Part shown: positions 36,120 through 47,604 of the stretch, piece by piece
Numbering within the stretch: the first letter of the stretch is position 1
How the letters are laid out: the number at the start of each line of letters is the position of its first letter
Origin: Spisula solida
Lineage: Eukaryota > Mollusca > Bivalvia > Venerida > Mactridae
Assembly (NCBI GenBank): GCA_947247005.1
Contig: OX365945.1
Span: 39,610,551 to 39,674,550 of the forward strand
DNA: 64,000 bases
Reading direction: 5' to 3'
Made by a program: the position numbers and the translations under genes
Notes under the pieces: model-generated
Databases searched by the model: none
What the model saw: only the letters and a program-made list of their open reading frames with translations
What the model was told of the DNA's origin: nothing

Positions 36120-37938
36120 GGCCCATATTCACATGTCGGTCCTCCACTCCAACTCGACTTACACTAACCTAAGGTAGCCTCAGGTGTAGCTGGAGTGACG
36201 GTCGAGTTAGTAAAGGTCGAGTGGAGATTTGGTATTCACATGGGTAACTCGTCCTCGACTTTCCTGGGTGTGTGACCGTTATAATAAATGGTAGGATATT
36301 ACACTGTACAAACAATCTGTGCTTTATTATTGAATTGGTTGGTTGTGTTTCGATGCATTTAACAAAGTAAAACTATAATTATGATGATGTTTATGCTACA
36401 TTCTTTATATTTCTTTGAACTCGCTCAAATAAAACCTTTATTTGAATAATAAAAAATAGAAAGTATGATTATTGCAAAGATAATAGTGGATCAGTTAACA
36501 TAAAACTTCGATGTAATTAACGTTGAATGAACATGTATAATGATTTACAATGATATATTCTAACAAAACATTAATGCAAGACAATGCGTACGCGTTCTAA
36601 ATGAATAAAGGATGCGCATATCGAAGAAGACACCGTACCATTTGCCTTATGTTTTCGGCGTGGACTCAATATTAAATATCATATCACGTCAATATGAATT
36701 CCACCGACCGTCAAGCAGGTAATGTCATGTTAATAATTTAGAAGTCAATGGAGATGGACTCCGTTCCGGGAAAGCCCGACAACTAGAAAGCCATAATTCC
36801 TAGAATGTCATTTAATGAGCGACATGAATAAAAAAATTAGTACATACGTTAGCTTATGCATGACATTCTTGGTTTTAGGTTGATTATGAAACACGTTGGT
36901 ACAACCTTGAACTAATATTAACCATTCTAGGCACATCATGCCCAATTTTATCCATTGTCACAATGATATCGATATACATAAGAGAAAAGAAGCCAGCTTT
37001 CGCTGATTATGCTGGACATCTTGCAAGGGAAACACTAATACCATTTCTTTTTTAGCATGAAGGGACCCCGGATCGAACCCGCACTCGAAGCGGACGCTCT
37101 AACAGTAGGCTATCGAGGCGGCACATTGACTCATGAATGATTGCAAGGCACATCATCAGTATGTGTTGCAAGATAGCACGTTTTTTATTCGTTTAAATAT
37201 TTCAGTCATCTTCATATCAACATTGGGCGGGATTAAAAATAATAATATGGCAAAGAATGAAAACAATAATGTTATAATTTCATAGTTATGCTCCATATAT
37301 AAATACCATGCATTTAATTAACATCGCGGTAATATGACTAAATTTTAATTCCAGATACTTTATACACTTATTACAGTAACTTTATTTATCCAAAAATTAT
37401 ACTTTTAGATAACAAATTATAAATAAATTTATATTTATGATTGTATATTTATCAACCCACACGATCATAATTATGAATTTGTTGTGTAGTTTAATTTGAA
37501 ACTACAATAACTTTATTAGTTCAACATTCGTGCGCTAAATCGGTATGTACGTAACCACATTTGAGTGTAGCTGGGGAACTTTTCCAAGAATTTCACATTA
37601 TCCATGCTTTCTCAGGATTTGCTCCTATCCGGGATATTTCTAAAAGGTAAAATCATCTCCTCAAATTCTTCTACCTCGAGTGGATTGTCCATTTTAGTTA
37701 GTGACTAACTTTGGTATTCACTAACATTCCATTGAGTTTGGCTGGAGTCACGCTCAAGTCGACGTTTCGCTCCCTCGAAAATTCCACACTCAAGTCGAGT
37801 CAACTCCAGCTACACTTACCGTTGTGAATACCAATTTCAGGTTAGGTCGAGTTCACACTCAAACGCACGGACGAAACGATAATTAAATTTGGATTTACTC
37901 AGTGAGTGAGAGTGGAGGAATGTATGTGAATATGGCCC
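36120..37938. mobile_element. TIR transposon family, copy 1 (1.8 kb, nonautonomous)
   Basis: Ends GGCCCATATTCACATGTCGG and its near complement GTGAATATGGCCC. The subterminal 150-200 bp carry further short inverted modules of CTCGACTT, TGGAGT and GTATTCACA. No coding frame. Copies 2 and 3 lie at 60291 and 62920. TIR starting GGGCC with short targets would suit PIF/Harbinger, an inference only. Confidence 0.82.
37061..37124 (-). repeat. tRNA-like sequence carried inside TIR element copy 1
   Basis: Minus strand: CCTCGATAGCCTACTGTTAG, AGCGTCCGCTTCGA, B-box CGGGTTCGATCCGGGG. Shared by all three copies, thus part of the family. About 9 bp shorter between boxes than copies 2 and 3. Confidence 0.65.
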
Positions 37939-39389
37939 TATGTGTTTAAAAGAAATTAAATATACATGTATAATTATATATTAATATCTGAAAATTATCA
38001 ATTGTTAGATTTTTTGAAGTTCTTAAGTGTAATGTTGCCACGTTTTAACAAATATTAAAATTAGGTTTTGTTCTTTTAGAAATTACTAGCTAGAAGGTTA
38101 TTGTCATACACAATTTAATAATTAAAAGAATTATGAGGAATTTCAATAAAACTGTTTCCTTATTGATATGATTCATATTATTTTGTTTTACATTTTTGAC
38201 GAATGATGCATTTTTTTGCCACTTTTGATGGTTCTGTATTCACGCATTAGACGTGCAAAATCATAAAAATGATTATTTATAGTATCAGTTGGGTTTGATG
38301 CAAGTATTTCCATTCGTTTACTACACGTATGTACTTTCCTTTTGCTAAGAAAATTGTTTAATTGTGTACATAAAATCAAAGTAAAAAATACAACTGCTCA
38401 TATTGATACACCCCAACCACTTATATAAAGTTTATTACTTGTTGTTGTTGTTATAAAACAGTAACAGTATGAAACAGGCGATAACCGATATATACTTGCG
38501 ATAGAGCGATCGTCTGTCAAGCTACTACAACAACAACAACTGTTAAGAATGACAAAACTTGTAAATTTTAGTAAAAAAAGAACTTTAAAACAGGCGATCT
38601 TAATTTTATCTTAAAATAACGAAATATATATCATTTAAAGGGTAATTTTAATATCTGTAACGATCCATTCGCACCTAAGGGTTGACTTTGAGTTAAGTTA
38701 TTTAAAATCCAGGTTAAAGATACCCATGTTTGGTCATACGCTCAGATTGTATATAGACAAAGAAGGAACAACTCACTAGCAAAGTGGTATAAAATATCTT
38801 CAAAATAGGCGATCTAGATATTTATTAAGAAACATGAAATTAATATCACCTAATGTGTAAGACATTAAATATTACAGATCTTTTCGCACCTTAGAGTTTG
38901 CTTGTCTAGTTTTTTTCGTTATTAAGAAAAACTTACACTGCCCCTTCTTATTTCTATATAGAAAAAATGAGCGCTATCGATTAACCGCTTGAGGAGAATT
39001 CTTCCACATGGAGCTAAATCCGCTGATATTTATTGACTTATAATACATCATTCTGTGGCAATTCTAAACTAATCTGGCTACACTGACGGTAGTTCGGTAT
39101 TCCTCGGTGCATCTCAACGAAAACTCCAATCTCTACAGTATGGTCAGATCTTACAGCATTGTATACTGTAGAATAAAACAATAAAAACACAAATTGTGAT
39201 TGCAAAATACATCAATTTTATACAACACAATTTTAGACAACAATTATTATAACCATAAATTAACATATTCATGATCACCATGTGTATATATGTATAACTT
39301 CGTCAGACTCAACAACGATACTATCGGTATTGCACTTTTTTAAAATGGTAAACATTATAACACAAACTCTTGTAAAATAATGATCTAAA
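37939..39389. other. Region downstream of the GPB5-like gene
   Basis: Contains GTTGTTGTTGTT at 38440 facing AACAACAACAAC at 38527, and a diverged direct repeat (38580-38700 and 38800-38910, around AAAACAGGCGATC and ATAGGCGATC, later TTCGCACCT). It includes the presumed 3' UTR of the gene. Confidence 0.45.
39029..39034 (-). promoter_or_regulatory. Candidate polyadenylation signal for the GPB5-like gene
   Basis: AATAAA on the minus strand, about 355 bp beyond the stop codon; the first canonical hexamer I found downstream. No transcript evidence is available. Confidence 0.3.
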
Positions 39390-39587
39390 TCATCCGTTCA
39401 GGTTTTCGCAACTTGTGTATTCTGAATTACACAATAAGCAACTGCACGATTTAGCGTCAAACACCCGATAATACGGTTGAGGATGGTCTGGGTGACAATG
39501 ACGAAGTTTCACAAGTCGAGTTGAAATACCACTGTACATACACACAGGATGATTACTAATCTTGTACGGAATTTTGAAGTCGCCCAA
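39390..39587 (-). CDS. GPB5: GPB5-like terminal coding exon
   Basis: Starts directly after a strong polypyrimidine-CAG acceptor and runs to TGA at 39390-39392. It encodes cysteines 5-10 (PVCMY, RHC, SCSCLLC, TSC) and the tail ENLNG. Reading through the acceptor upstream gives a spurious MFVSCFFQ start that is intronic. Confidence 0.83.
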   Translation of the reverse strand: MGDFKIPYKISNHPVCMYSGISTRLVKLRHCHPDHPQPYYRVFDAKSCSCLLCNSEYTSCENLNG

Positions 39588-40458
39588 CTGAAAAAAACAT
39601 GAAACAAACACATTTAAAGGTCATTCACATATTCTAAAGTCTAAGACTTTCTGTGACATGTGTTCACTTGATAAAACGTATGTGTTGATAAGAGGGGAAT
39701 GTTTATCACTATTACAATTCCCATGAGTAGGCATAATGTAATTATGTTGGTTTAAGTGACAGAAATTCATCAGCACTAGTTTAGAAAAGAATACTAAAAC
39801 AGATGCGAAAACAGGCTTTGAATACTGTTACGTCAAGTACATGTCTAAAAACAATAATTTGAGTAGGATGCCGTCTGTCAACCAAGCTGTCAAACAAGGA
39901 ATCGATTGACCAGTGATACTATTCTATAGGGAAGATTCCATCCAATCCTATGCAATGTGCCCACTGGTTATTTATTGGATGAATGAATAATAAATATATA
40001 TCATTCACAAATAGCTAGCTGATGGGCACTCTTGCTTACGAATATCCCTTATGTAAATATGACCTGTCCTACTCTAGTGCAAAATAACATCACATAGTTG
40101 CATAAACTCACTTCGATACAAGATATTCCTCAATAAATAAAGAAGGAACGATCTCTTTACTGATGATTGATCCTTTACTATTGATTTGATTGCAGGGTTT
40201 GTTTATATAACAATATATTGTGTTTACCTCGTATGAGTCACAGCGTCCTCTACATGACAACACAACTATATCATCATAGCAGTAGAGATCCTGTCCATTT
40301 CTGGTAATGTTCTTTGAAACAGGGAGAATATATTTTGAAGGCTTGCATCCCATGAATGGTATTTCAGCTAAGCCGGAACTGGCAGATACGTCTATACAAA
40401 TTATCACTATAACAAACAATGCCAGATAATATCCCATGATCATCGATGACCTCTTCAT
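39390..40458 (-). CDS. GPB5: Glycoprotein hormone beta-5-like (thyrostimulin beta) secreted cystine-knot hormone, two exons
   Basis: Spliced minus-strand gene: join of 40228-40458 (77 codons) and 39390-39587 (65 codons plus TGA). Donor is GAG/GTAAAC (GT at 40227-40226); acceptor is TTTTTTTCAG before 39587; the 640 bp intron is phase 0. The product has 142 residues. Residues 1-26 are a signal peptide (hydrophobic LALFVIVIICI core, probable cut after VSA). The mature part has ten cysteines at 38, 60, 69, 73, 93, 108, 125, 127, 130 and 137, including the cystine-knot motifs CRGRC and CSCLLC, and one N-glycosylation site (N50-I-T). From the E after the CxGxC motif to the next cysteine there are 15 residues, the spacing I recall for vertebrate GPB5, and the VCxY..., VKLxxC, PYYRVFDAKSCSC order also fits. 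GPB5 pairs with GPA2 to form thyrostimulin, which acts on LGR-type receptors; no GPA2 was seen nearby. Bursicon-like is the main alternative, but the tail fits GPB5 better. The N-terminus may be longer (see the exon at 49014-49070). Confidence 0.86.
39588..40227 (-). other. Intron of the GPB5-like gene
   Basis: 640 bp, GT-AG, phase 0, placed directly after the CxGxC loop codons. AT-rich; no repeat or open frame of note recognised inside. Confidence 0.75.
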
Positions 40459-40485
40459 AGTTCCCTTGGCAGCTTCACTATTTTC
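40228..40485 (-). CDS. GPB5: GPB5-like exon encoding signal peptide and first half of the knot
   Basis: This exon carries the ATG at 40458-40456, the signal peptide and cysteines 1-4. The frame stays open upstream of the ATG to a CATCTTTCAG acceptor (AG at 40487-40486), so the exon probably begins at 40485 and nine codons (ENSEAAKGT) precede the methionine. Those codons are either 5' UTR or translated if the exon at 49014-49070 is joined. The whole 258 nt is a multiple of three. Confidence 0.75.
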
Positions 40486-40642
40486 CTGAAAGATGTATTA
40501 TGGACGAAATTAATTAAGGTACTAATAATGTTTGTACTGTCTAAGATGACCAGCTAGACAGGATACTTAATTACCGACTGCAAATATCAAAAACATCATC
40601 AACTTTCAAGGACAATATTGTTCGGTAATTAATTTGTTGGTT

Positions 40643-40794
40643 CAGGGGTGGTATTCAATATTGATCTTATTTTATTGGAGTATAAGGATAGCCAATCATA
40701 TCGCCTGTTACTGACCAAGAGTTTAATATGGAGTGATCTGATTGGTTGTTCTTATCCCTAAGTCAAGTAAGATCAGTATTGAATACCACTCCTG
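40643..40794. mobile_element. 152-bp hairpin MITE upstream of the GPB5-like signal-peptide exon
   Basis: Ends are imperfect inverted repeats of about 30 bp (CAGGGGTGGTATTCAATATT at the left, its complement at 40765-40794). It lies about 160 bp upstream of the exon acceptor. No clear target-site duplication. Confidence 0.65.
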
Positions 40795-41421
40795 GACAAT
40801 TGATTTCTTCAACAGACTAAAGCAACTCTAATTGTAGAGAATGCCTTTGTAGGGCTCTACTGAAGAATGTAACAAATCCGATAGTTACCGAACTGTCTGA
40901 GACTTGTTTAAATGGAAGACTTTACACAATCGACACAGAACAAATGTGAATATGGTGTCATACTTCTTAGAGCAGAAACTAACAGTTTTGATTTTTGATC
41001 AAACAGGTTGTTTTCACACAGTGAACTGATTATGATACATGTTATGAAACACGTCTCATCCGAAAAAAATGCAAATATTGCGTTTAGTCGAGAATGGATG
41101 TCTATACAGAATATTTCCATGTAAGTATTATGTTATTCAAAGATGAATATTTTGGTCATATACACTCAAGGACTTTAGAAACGTCTCACCTGATTCAAAG
41201 TCCGATATCGCTCATAGTGTTTTTGTTTTTGCAGCATAATTTTACCTGTGTATTAATTATTCTGTCCTACGTGTAAATCTAGGAATCCTGCAAGCGCACT
41301 CACCCTAGGCAAAAGTGAGGGATTTTTAATACAGGCTATGTGAGGCATTACTAGTATACTCTTAATGTGCTGATATGTGTGAGATGGTGTAGGCACGCTA
41401 TATCATCGAATACACTTGTTA

Positions 41422-42677
41422 CGAGGGTTGTTCAAATTGGAATGGAACTAAGCCCATAAAAATTTATCCTTGATAGATTCTAATGAAACAAGCATGTGAT
41501 CACACTGCATTACCCCTTTCCGATATATACGCGAAGTTTCATTTAGTTGTTCCTTTTTTAAAATGCGATTTTGTTATCATTCCTGGGTACACTGTGCATA
41601 TACTGGGCATGAGCCAAACCGAGTCGTTTGAAACAAATAAAGATCACAAGGGACAATGCTTGACAAATATGGATGGTCGGAAAGCTCAAGAACCTTCACG
41701 CGTCTCAGAAAGTCGCGTAATGGCTGTTGCAGGTGGATGCCCGTTGCTTTGCAATAGCTTGACATCCTTCAAGTATTTGGCTTGTCAGCGATTCATTGTC
41801 GGAGTATTTCTTCAATTTCTGAAGGAATTTACACATTTGTTAAGCTTGGCATTTACCCAGTGTCCATTTCATACATCAAATTTAATAGTAGAAACTTGGA
41901 TTATATAGAAAAATGTGTACATTTCTACTGGCGTCCATGTTGCGTTTTGCAATGCATACTTTTGTTCTGTCTTTGCTGACCCATACTTGTTTTTGGATCT
42001 GTCGCATGTCTCGATTGTGGTCATTGCATTTGCGAACGGTCGCCTTTTTATCTAGAAACTGGTTTTAACTATTTTTTGGACAGTTTGCAATGGCATATGT
42101 GCTGACTTCTCAAAGCAGATAGGGGTACCCAAACTATACTTATCGTCCTAATTTTTGTAATATGCTTGATAATTGTATGAATAGCTCCTAATGGTGTGCC
42201 AACACATTGAGCTATATGCCTAATTGTAAATACTCCACCAGTTTCCAATAAATATTAGATTTTCTCAACCCTTTTCTAGTATGTTGCGGCATTTGAATGG
42301 CGTGCATGGGGTTCATTTCCAAATAAAATTTTTACACCACTTTAAAATGTCTTAAACTATCAAATAATTGATGAATAATACATTACACGACACCATTTCA
42401 CCGTACAAATTATTTTAAATATTGTATTTGCTCCCGCATTAAGAAAACGATTCTTAAATGGGACCGAATTTGGTCAGAAAAAAGTGACATTTTCCCAATC
42501 ATTTAATCATTAACTATACACGAGTAGACAGTGTTAATTGACGTATTGTTACAGCTACACAGAACGGATTTTAAAATGTGAGGTATCAATTTAAAGCTTA
42601 TACAACGATCTTTGATATACGGCTCACTATATTTGAAAAATAATTGATACAAGAAATTCCAACTTGAACAACCCTCG
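41422..42677 (-). mobile_element. Decayed mariner transposon inside long-TIR copy A
   Basis: Terminal repeats CGAGGGTTGTTCAAATTGGA and the complement TCCAACTTGAACAACCCTCG, with TA on both sides (41420-41421, 42678-42679). Confidence 0.88.
41530..42290 (-). pseudogene. Broken mariner transposase
   Basis: On the minus strand, from about 42225, the frame reads RHIAQCVGTPLGAIHTIIKH then WVPLSAL, matching the mariner helix-turn-helix and WVPxxL linker. Farther on, RDFLRRVKVLELSDHPYLSS and VPCDLYLFQ match the end of the catalytic domain (HPPYSPDLAPCDxxLF block, with the D kept). Frameshifts and stops separate the parts. The plus-strand 141-codon frame at 41483-41908 is antisense to it. Confidence 0.78.
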
Positions 42678-43240
42678 TAATCGTTTTCTATACTTTTATT
42701 TAAGCATCTGCAATTTTTAAAAATGCTGGTTTAGTTTGACACACGCTCTTAACCTACCGCATCTAAAAATGTTTAAAAAGATAGGATTGTGAATTTCCCA
42801 ATTTTAGTAATAAACTTAAACTTGGATGATTTTGAATGTCTGTGAAATGCGTGGACATTCTTTTATTATTGACTTTATTTATGCTTGTTTTAAACAAAAT
42901 GACAGGTAATTGTTGAATTTGAACACGCGTAGAAACTATTGTGGAAATCTTATATTCGATAGCAGGTTCGTTTTTGGACTTCGTAGACTAATGTGATCCC
43001 GCATATTATGATAAATTGCGCCCTAAGCCGGTATTGAAAATCCCACACTTTTGCTTAGGGTGAGTGCGCTTGCAGGATTCCCAGAAAATAATGAGACAAC
43101 ATTTTATTACAAACTAAACTGATCCACACGTAGGACAGATTAATTAATACACATGTAAAATTATATTGCAATAACATAAATACTTTGAGTGGTATTGGGC
43201 TTTGAATTAGGTGAGGCGTGTTTTAAGTCCTCGAGTGTAT

Positions 43241-44050
43241 TTTACTATATCACATGTATATATAATCCATGCAAATTGTATGTGGGACAAAATGGCCTCA
43301 TCCATTCCAACCCATAGCAAATGTTTTTCGAAAGACGGAAAGTGACAGTTTGCCCGTAACATGCATCCAGGTAATTAAAAATCGTGAATCCATCGAGATG
43401 TTAAATTCGCTTTAGGTCGTGAATTCGTGATTTTATGGGAGTCGAAATGGAAAAAAAGCTAATCTGAAATTTCACATCGACTGTTTCGTTATCATCCCCG
43501 TTGTAAATGTCCACAAATTAAATGAGTGAATTATGCAGCATACATGCCTGTGTTTTACTCTTAGGAATAGCGTCTCTTCGAAAAATGTTCATAAATCAAG
43601 AAAAATGAATCGCGCTCCTGTCAATTTCCTGAAGAAAATCGGATGAGTTAGTGGTTTTTTTAAATATGTGTTCATCCCAAAATTGAAAATGATCGGGCAC
43701 AATTAACAGAAATTGAGATTTTTGTCATAAGGTGTTACTTATTCTTAACATGAAACCAGTGGTTTGTGTTCATATCTGCTTTATGACGTTCGCTATCTAC
43801 GAGTATGTGTTAGAAAGGTATCACTTTCTCTTACCCGTAGTAGTTGTTTTCATTCCATTTGTGTCAAATATGTATAAATATTACATTTTAGAAAATATCA
43901 TAAAAGGCCGAAAAACAGAATATTTATGAGTTCTAAGCAACAGAAGAAGATCGATTTCACATGTTACATTGCAACGCACATGCTTTCATCAAATCACTAC
44001 TTGTACTTACTAATACTGGTTACTAGTACTGATACAAAGAGCATTGTACT
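43241..44050. other. Unassigned sequence
   Basis: AT-rich, presumed intronic if the exon at 49014 belongs to the GPB5-like gene. A 65-codon hydrophobic frame (43732-43929) is unrecognised. Confidence 0.45.
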
Positions 44051-44410
44051 ACAAGTTTAACGAGAGCTGTCACATAAAGGGACATATGCCCCCGAAGTGT
44101 GATATTGATAGTATACTTAATACTTAACGTTACCAAAATGTCTCAGTTGAAAAAGAGCCATAATGCCTCACAAAAGAATCCTATAGTTTATTTGACTAAT
44201 GATGTTAAGTATGACTACCAAGTTACATTACAATAGCATTGAGAGTAAACAAAATATTGAACTTTATTAACAACTAACTTAAGTGCCTAAGATTAAGAGG
44301 GTTATAACTCCTACAAATAATTCTAGAGTTATAGTATAGTCAAAAATGCCGTTATTTTAGCTAAATATGGTGGGAATTTCACGTTTAACCAAATAACGGT
44401 CGGACAATGA
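44051..44410 (+). repeat. Dispersed tandem-type repeat, about 1.5-2 units
   Basis: Starts GAGCTGTCACATAAAGGGAC and GCCCCCGAAGTG, then two diverged units with GTTATAACTCCTACAAAT, ATTCTAGAGTTAT and CATTGAGAGTA. Ends with ACGGTCGGACAATGA. Related to 45493-45790. Confidence 0.6.
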
Positions 44411-45490
44411 CTTCAAACACTATACATGTATGTTATCATCTGTATTGGTGAGAAACATTGCTTACCCCTACAAAATTAGAAATTAATTTTAGGCAAAAAA
44501 TAATGTTTTTTATGATCATCAACAATATACTGAAGTGCAAGTTTAGCGAGGAAACTTTTAAAATAAGTACAAATAACCACAGTTTTCGACATGTGATTTA
44601 GTTGGAATAATAAAAAAAACCTTAAAAAGTCTGTGCCCATAAATTATTACTGTTCTGAAATCTTAGTTTAATTTAGGATAGTTGCAAATGTACTGAAGTT
44701 CCGCATCTAGCTTTTCTTAAAGTCTAAAACTATTTCTAATAAATTTATTCCCAGTATAGCATGACTGTAGTTATCATATATTTTATTTCAAATTGAAATT
44801 CCTACTGTAAGTATGTTCACCAGATAGACTATATGTATGTGTATAAGATGGGTGTTGTTTTTGTAAATGGTTCTCTTATTACTATTACTACCAAACTGTT
44901 GTTTATATCGTAAATGTAAGAAACGTTTGAAGAATATATTAACGTCAACGTCGTCTAAAAGGTGCCGTGGGGCATTCTGGTTGGACATCGATTATTACAT
45001 AGCATTTGACAATGCATTGTCAAAGTAAACATTAGAATACATAATTATACAGATTAAGAAGAAAAACACTATTTTTTATGTTCAATCGTCATATTTTGAA
45101 ATCTCTACACGCATTTGTTTTCTTGAAAATGCAAGTTTACATAATGCAAGTTTACGGAAATGCCATCAGTAGTACGTTGTTTGAATATTTTACACGCAAA
45201 ATATTGATGTCTTTTGACACGGATTTATTAGTGAAAAGAGCGGTTTTACTTCAACTGCTTGAGAAAATTTGTTACGTCTCTACAAGGTATTTTGTACGTT
45301 TCATAAACCCTTCGCACGAATTTAACGTGTTTATTATTAATCATTTTAAAAGGAAATTAACCATTAGGGCAAGAAATTTTATTCTTTTTAAAATAATTAT
45401 ATAAATTCATATAGTTTACGCGGCGAATCAATGATACAATCACTTCACAAGAAATTAATCGCCGTTAAGGTAAAATAGCTCCAACTTGTG
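44411..45490. other. Unassigned sequence
   Basis: A 108-codon plus frame (45078-45404) rich in F, I, L and K has no recognised domain or splice support. Treated as chance. Confidence 0.4.
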
Positions 45491-45492
45491 AC

Positions 45493-45795
45493 GAAACGCC
45501 AATAGCACAAACATTGAACTTTTTTAAAAAAAAACTTCAACGAAAATGTCAAAGTTAAAAACGGCCATAACTTCTGACCAAATCATCCTAGAGTTATGCC
45601 ACTTGTCTAGTGGGGTTGACTGATGACAATGAATATCCATGTTAAGTGTCAATGCAATAGCATTGTAGTACCAAATATTCAACATTTTTTAAAAACTGTA
45701 ACCTAAGTTAAAAATGGCAATAACTCCTTACAAAATCATCATAGAATTATGCCCCTTGTCTAGTGGAGTTGACTAATGACAATAAATAGGTATAT
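45493..45795 (+). repeat. Two tandem units of about 153 bp, same family as 44051-44410
   Basis: AGTTAAAAACGGCCATAACT at 45553 and AGTTAAAAATGGCAATAACT at 45706, each followed by ATCATCxTAGAxTTATGCC and CTTGTCTAGTGGxGTTGACT. Confidence 0.8.
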
Positions 45796-46770
45796 ATTTA
45801 AATACGAAATGCGTTCTTAATACCATGAGAAATATCATTAGCCTTTTCATTGTTTTAAATGATTTTTATGTGCAGAGTTTATTTTATTTCATCGTTTTAT
45901 CTTTTGCATTTTTTATCTCAATCTATCAGTCAATTGTGACTTGATATTTTGATCTGATGAACATCTCCTTTATTGCGGAACATGTTGTTAATGTATCAGA
46001 GAGATGAAACCTCGTGTAACAGACAAAGAGAGAGATGAATATTGGTTTTATGAAGAAAACGTCTTTGATTCCTGAAAGAAAAGTATTTAAGCGTTTTATC
46101 AGACAGTCTTACGCATTGGTGTGGAAGATATAATTCCTTTTATGAAAAATAATCATGCTTGCTGGATGAAGTATAAACATCATTCAACGGTATTATCACA
46201 ACTGTTTTATATGTTTAAACTGCTCTATAAGTATACGTTCGACATGTATAACGAAGCATGACAAAACACAATTTAACAAATACTTTATGACATTGTCTAC
46301 AATAGAACTAAATGTTTTCGTGAGGAAATATATAACATATAGTAGAGACAAAAATACACTGTAAACAAATAACGTTCTATGCATATGTCGATTGTGTTTT
46401 CATTAATTCTTATTTTTCTAATGTCGGAATCGCAGTGTAGGTCTGCATTATAATCAGATTTAGTTCTAGTAGAAGTAAAGCCGGGCGAATTTCTATCCAA
46501 TATTCCTTTTGTAACTTGTTCGTACGTACGTATTATTGTTATTTCAGGATACGACAGAAAATGTCAATACTATATTTATAATAGTGAGCGATCTGAAACA
46601 CTGTTATCAGTCGGGTAAGAATTAGAAATGTATCGGTGTTCTACAAACAAAGGCAAAAATGTATATAGCAATTCAAATAAATTAACACAGTGACTTCTAT
46701 TAGCATTTAAATAGTTTTGATAAATTAAAAAATATGTTTATAGGTTATATAGCTAAAATAAAACCACTAA
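45796..46770. other. Unassigned sequence
   Basis: AT-rich; short frames only. Confidence 0.45.
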
Positions 46771-47604
46771 ATACACTCAAGGACTTTAAAAACACCTCAC
46801 CTAATTCAAAGTCCAATATCGCTCAAAGTATTTATGTTATTGCAATATAATTTTACATGTGTATTAATTGATCCTTTCTACGTGTAAATCGGTTTAGTTT
46901 GTAATACAATGTTGCCTCAATATTTTCTAGGAAGCCTGCAAGCGCACTCACCCTAGACAAAAGTGTGGGATTTCAATACCAGGTATGCGAGGCATTATAC
47001 TCTTAATGTGCATATATTTGTAAGTAGATGGTGTAGGTACACTAATTCGTCGAATGCACTTGTTAATAGTTTTCTATCCTTTTATTTAAGGTTTCTGCAA
47101 GTTTTCAGAACCCTGGTTTACTTTTACACACGCTCTAATCTACCACATTTAACATGTTAAAAGGATAGGATTTTGAATTTGGTAATTTTAGGTATTAAAA
47201 CTTAAAACTTGATTATTTTGAGAAATGCGTGGACATTCTTTTGTTATTTACTATATTTATGCTTCTTTTTAAACAAAATGAAGGTTATTGTTGATATTTA
47301 ACACGTGTAGAAACTACTGTGAAAATCTTACATGTGACAGTAGGTTCCTTTTATGACTTTGTAGACGAATATAATCCCGCATATTAGGATAAATTAGCCG
47401 GTATTGATAATCCCACACTTTTGCTGAGAGTGACTTGCACTTGCAAGATTCCCAGAAAATAACGATACAATAGTTTATTACGAACTAAACACGTAGGAAA
47501 GATCAAATTATACACATGTAAAATTATATTGCAATAACATAAATACTTTGAGTGATATTAGGTTTTGAGTTAGACGAGGCGTTATTAAAGTCCTCGAGTG
47601 TACG
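46771..47604. mobile_element. Long-TIR element copy B
   Basis: Begins ATACACTCAAGGACTTTAAA, ends CCTCGAGTGTA. Intact length about 830 bp, with the same internal modules as copy A (CAAGCGCACTCACCCTAGAC; CACACTTTTGCTGAGAGTGA). Its last bases overlap the TA target of the next element. Confidence 0.85.

Larger units (their letters stand above)
41161..43240. mobile_element. Long-TIR element copy A, interrupted by a mariner
   Basis: Begins TACACTCAAGGACTTTAGAA and ends TCCTCGAGTGTA; arms of about 250 bp contain GCAAGCGCACTCACCCTAGG and CACACTTTTGCTTAGGGTGA. Without the mariner (41422-42677) it is about 820 bp, like copy B. Confidence 0.85.

Noticed and set aside
40108..40227. Reading the hormone frame on as 116 codons to a stop at 40108
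   Set aside because: It passes through a GTAAAC donor; the spliced form restores all ten cysteines in family spacing.
41483..41908. 141-codon plus frame
   Set aside because: Antisense to the broken mariner transposase, whose motifs read on the minus strand.
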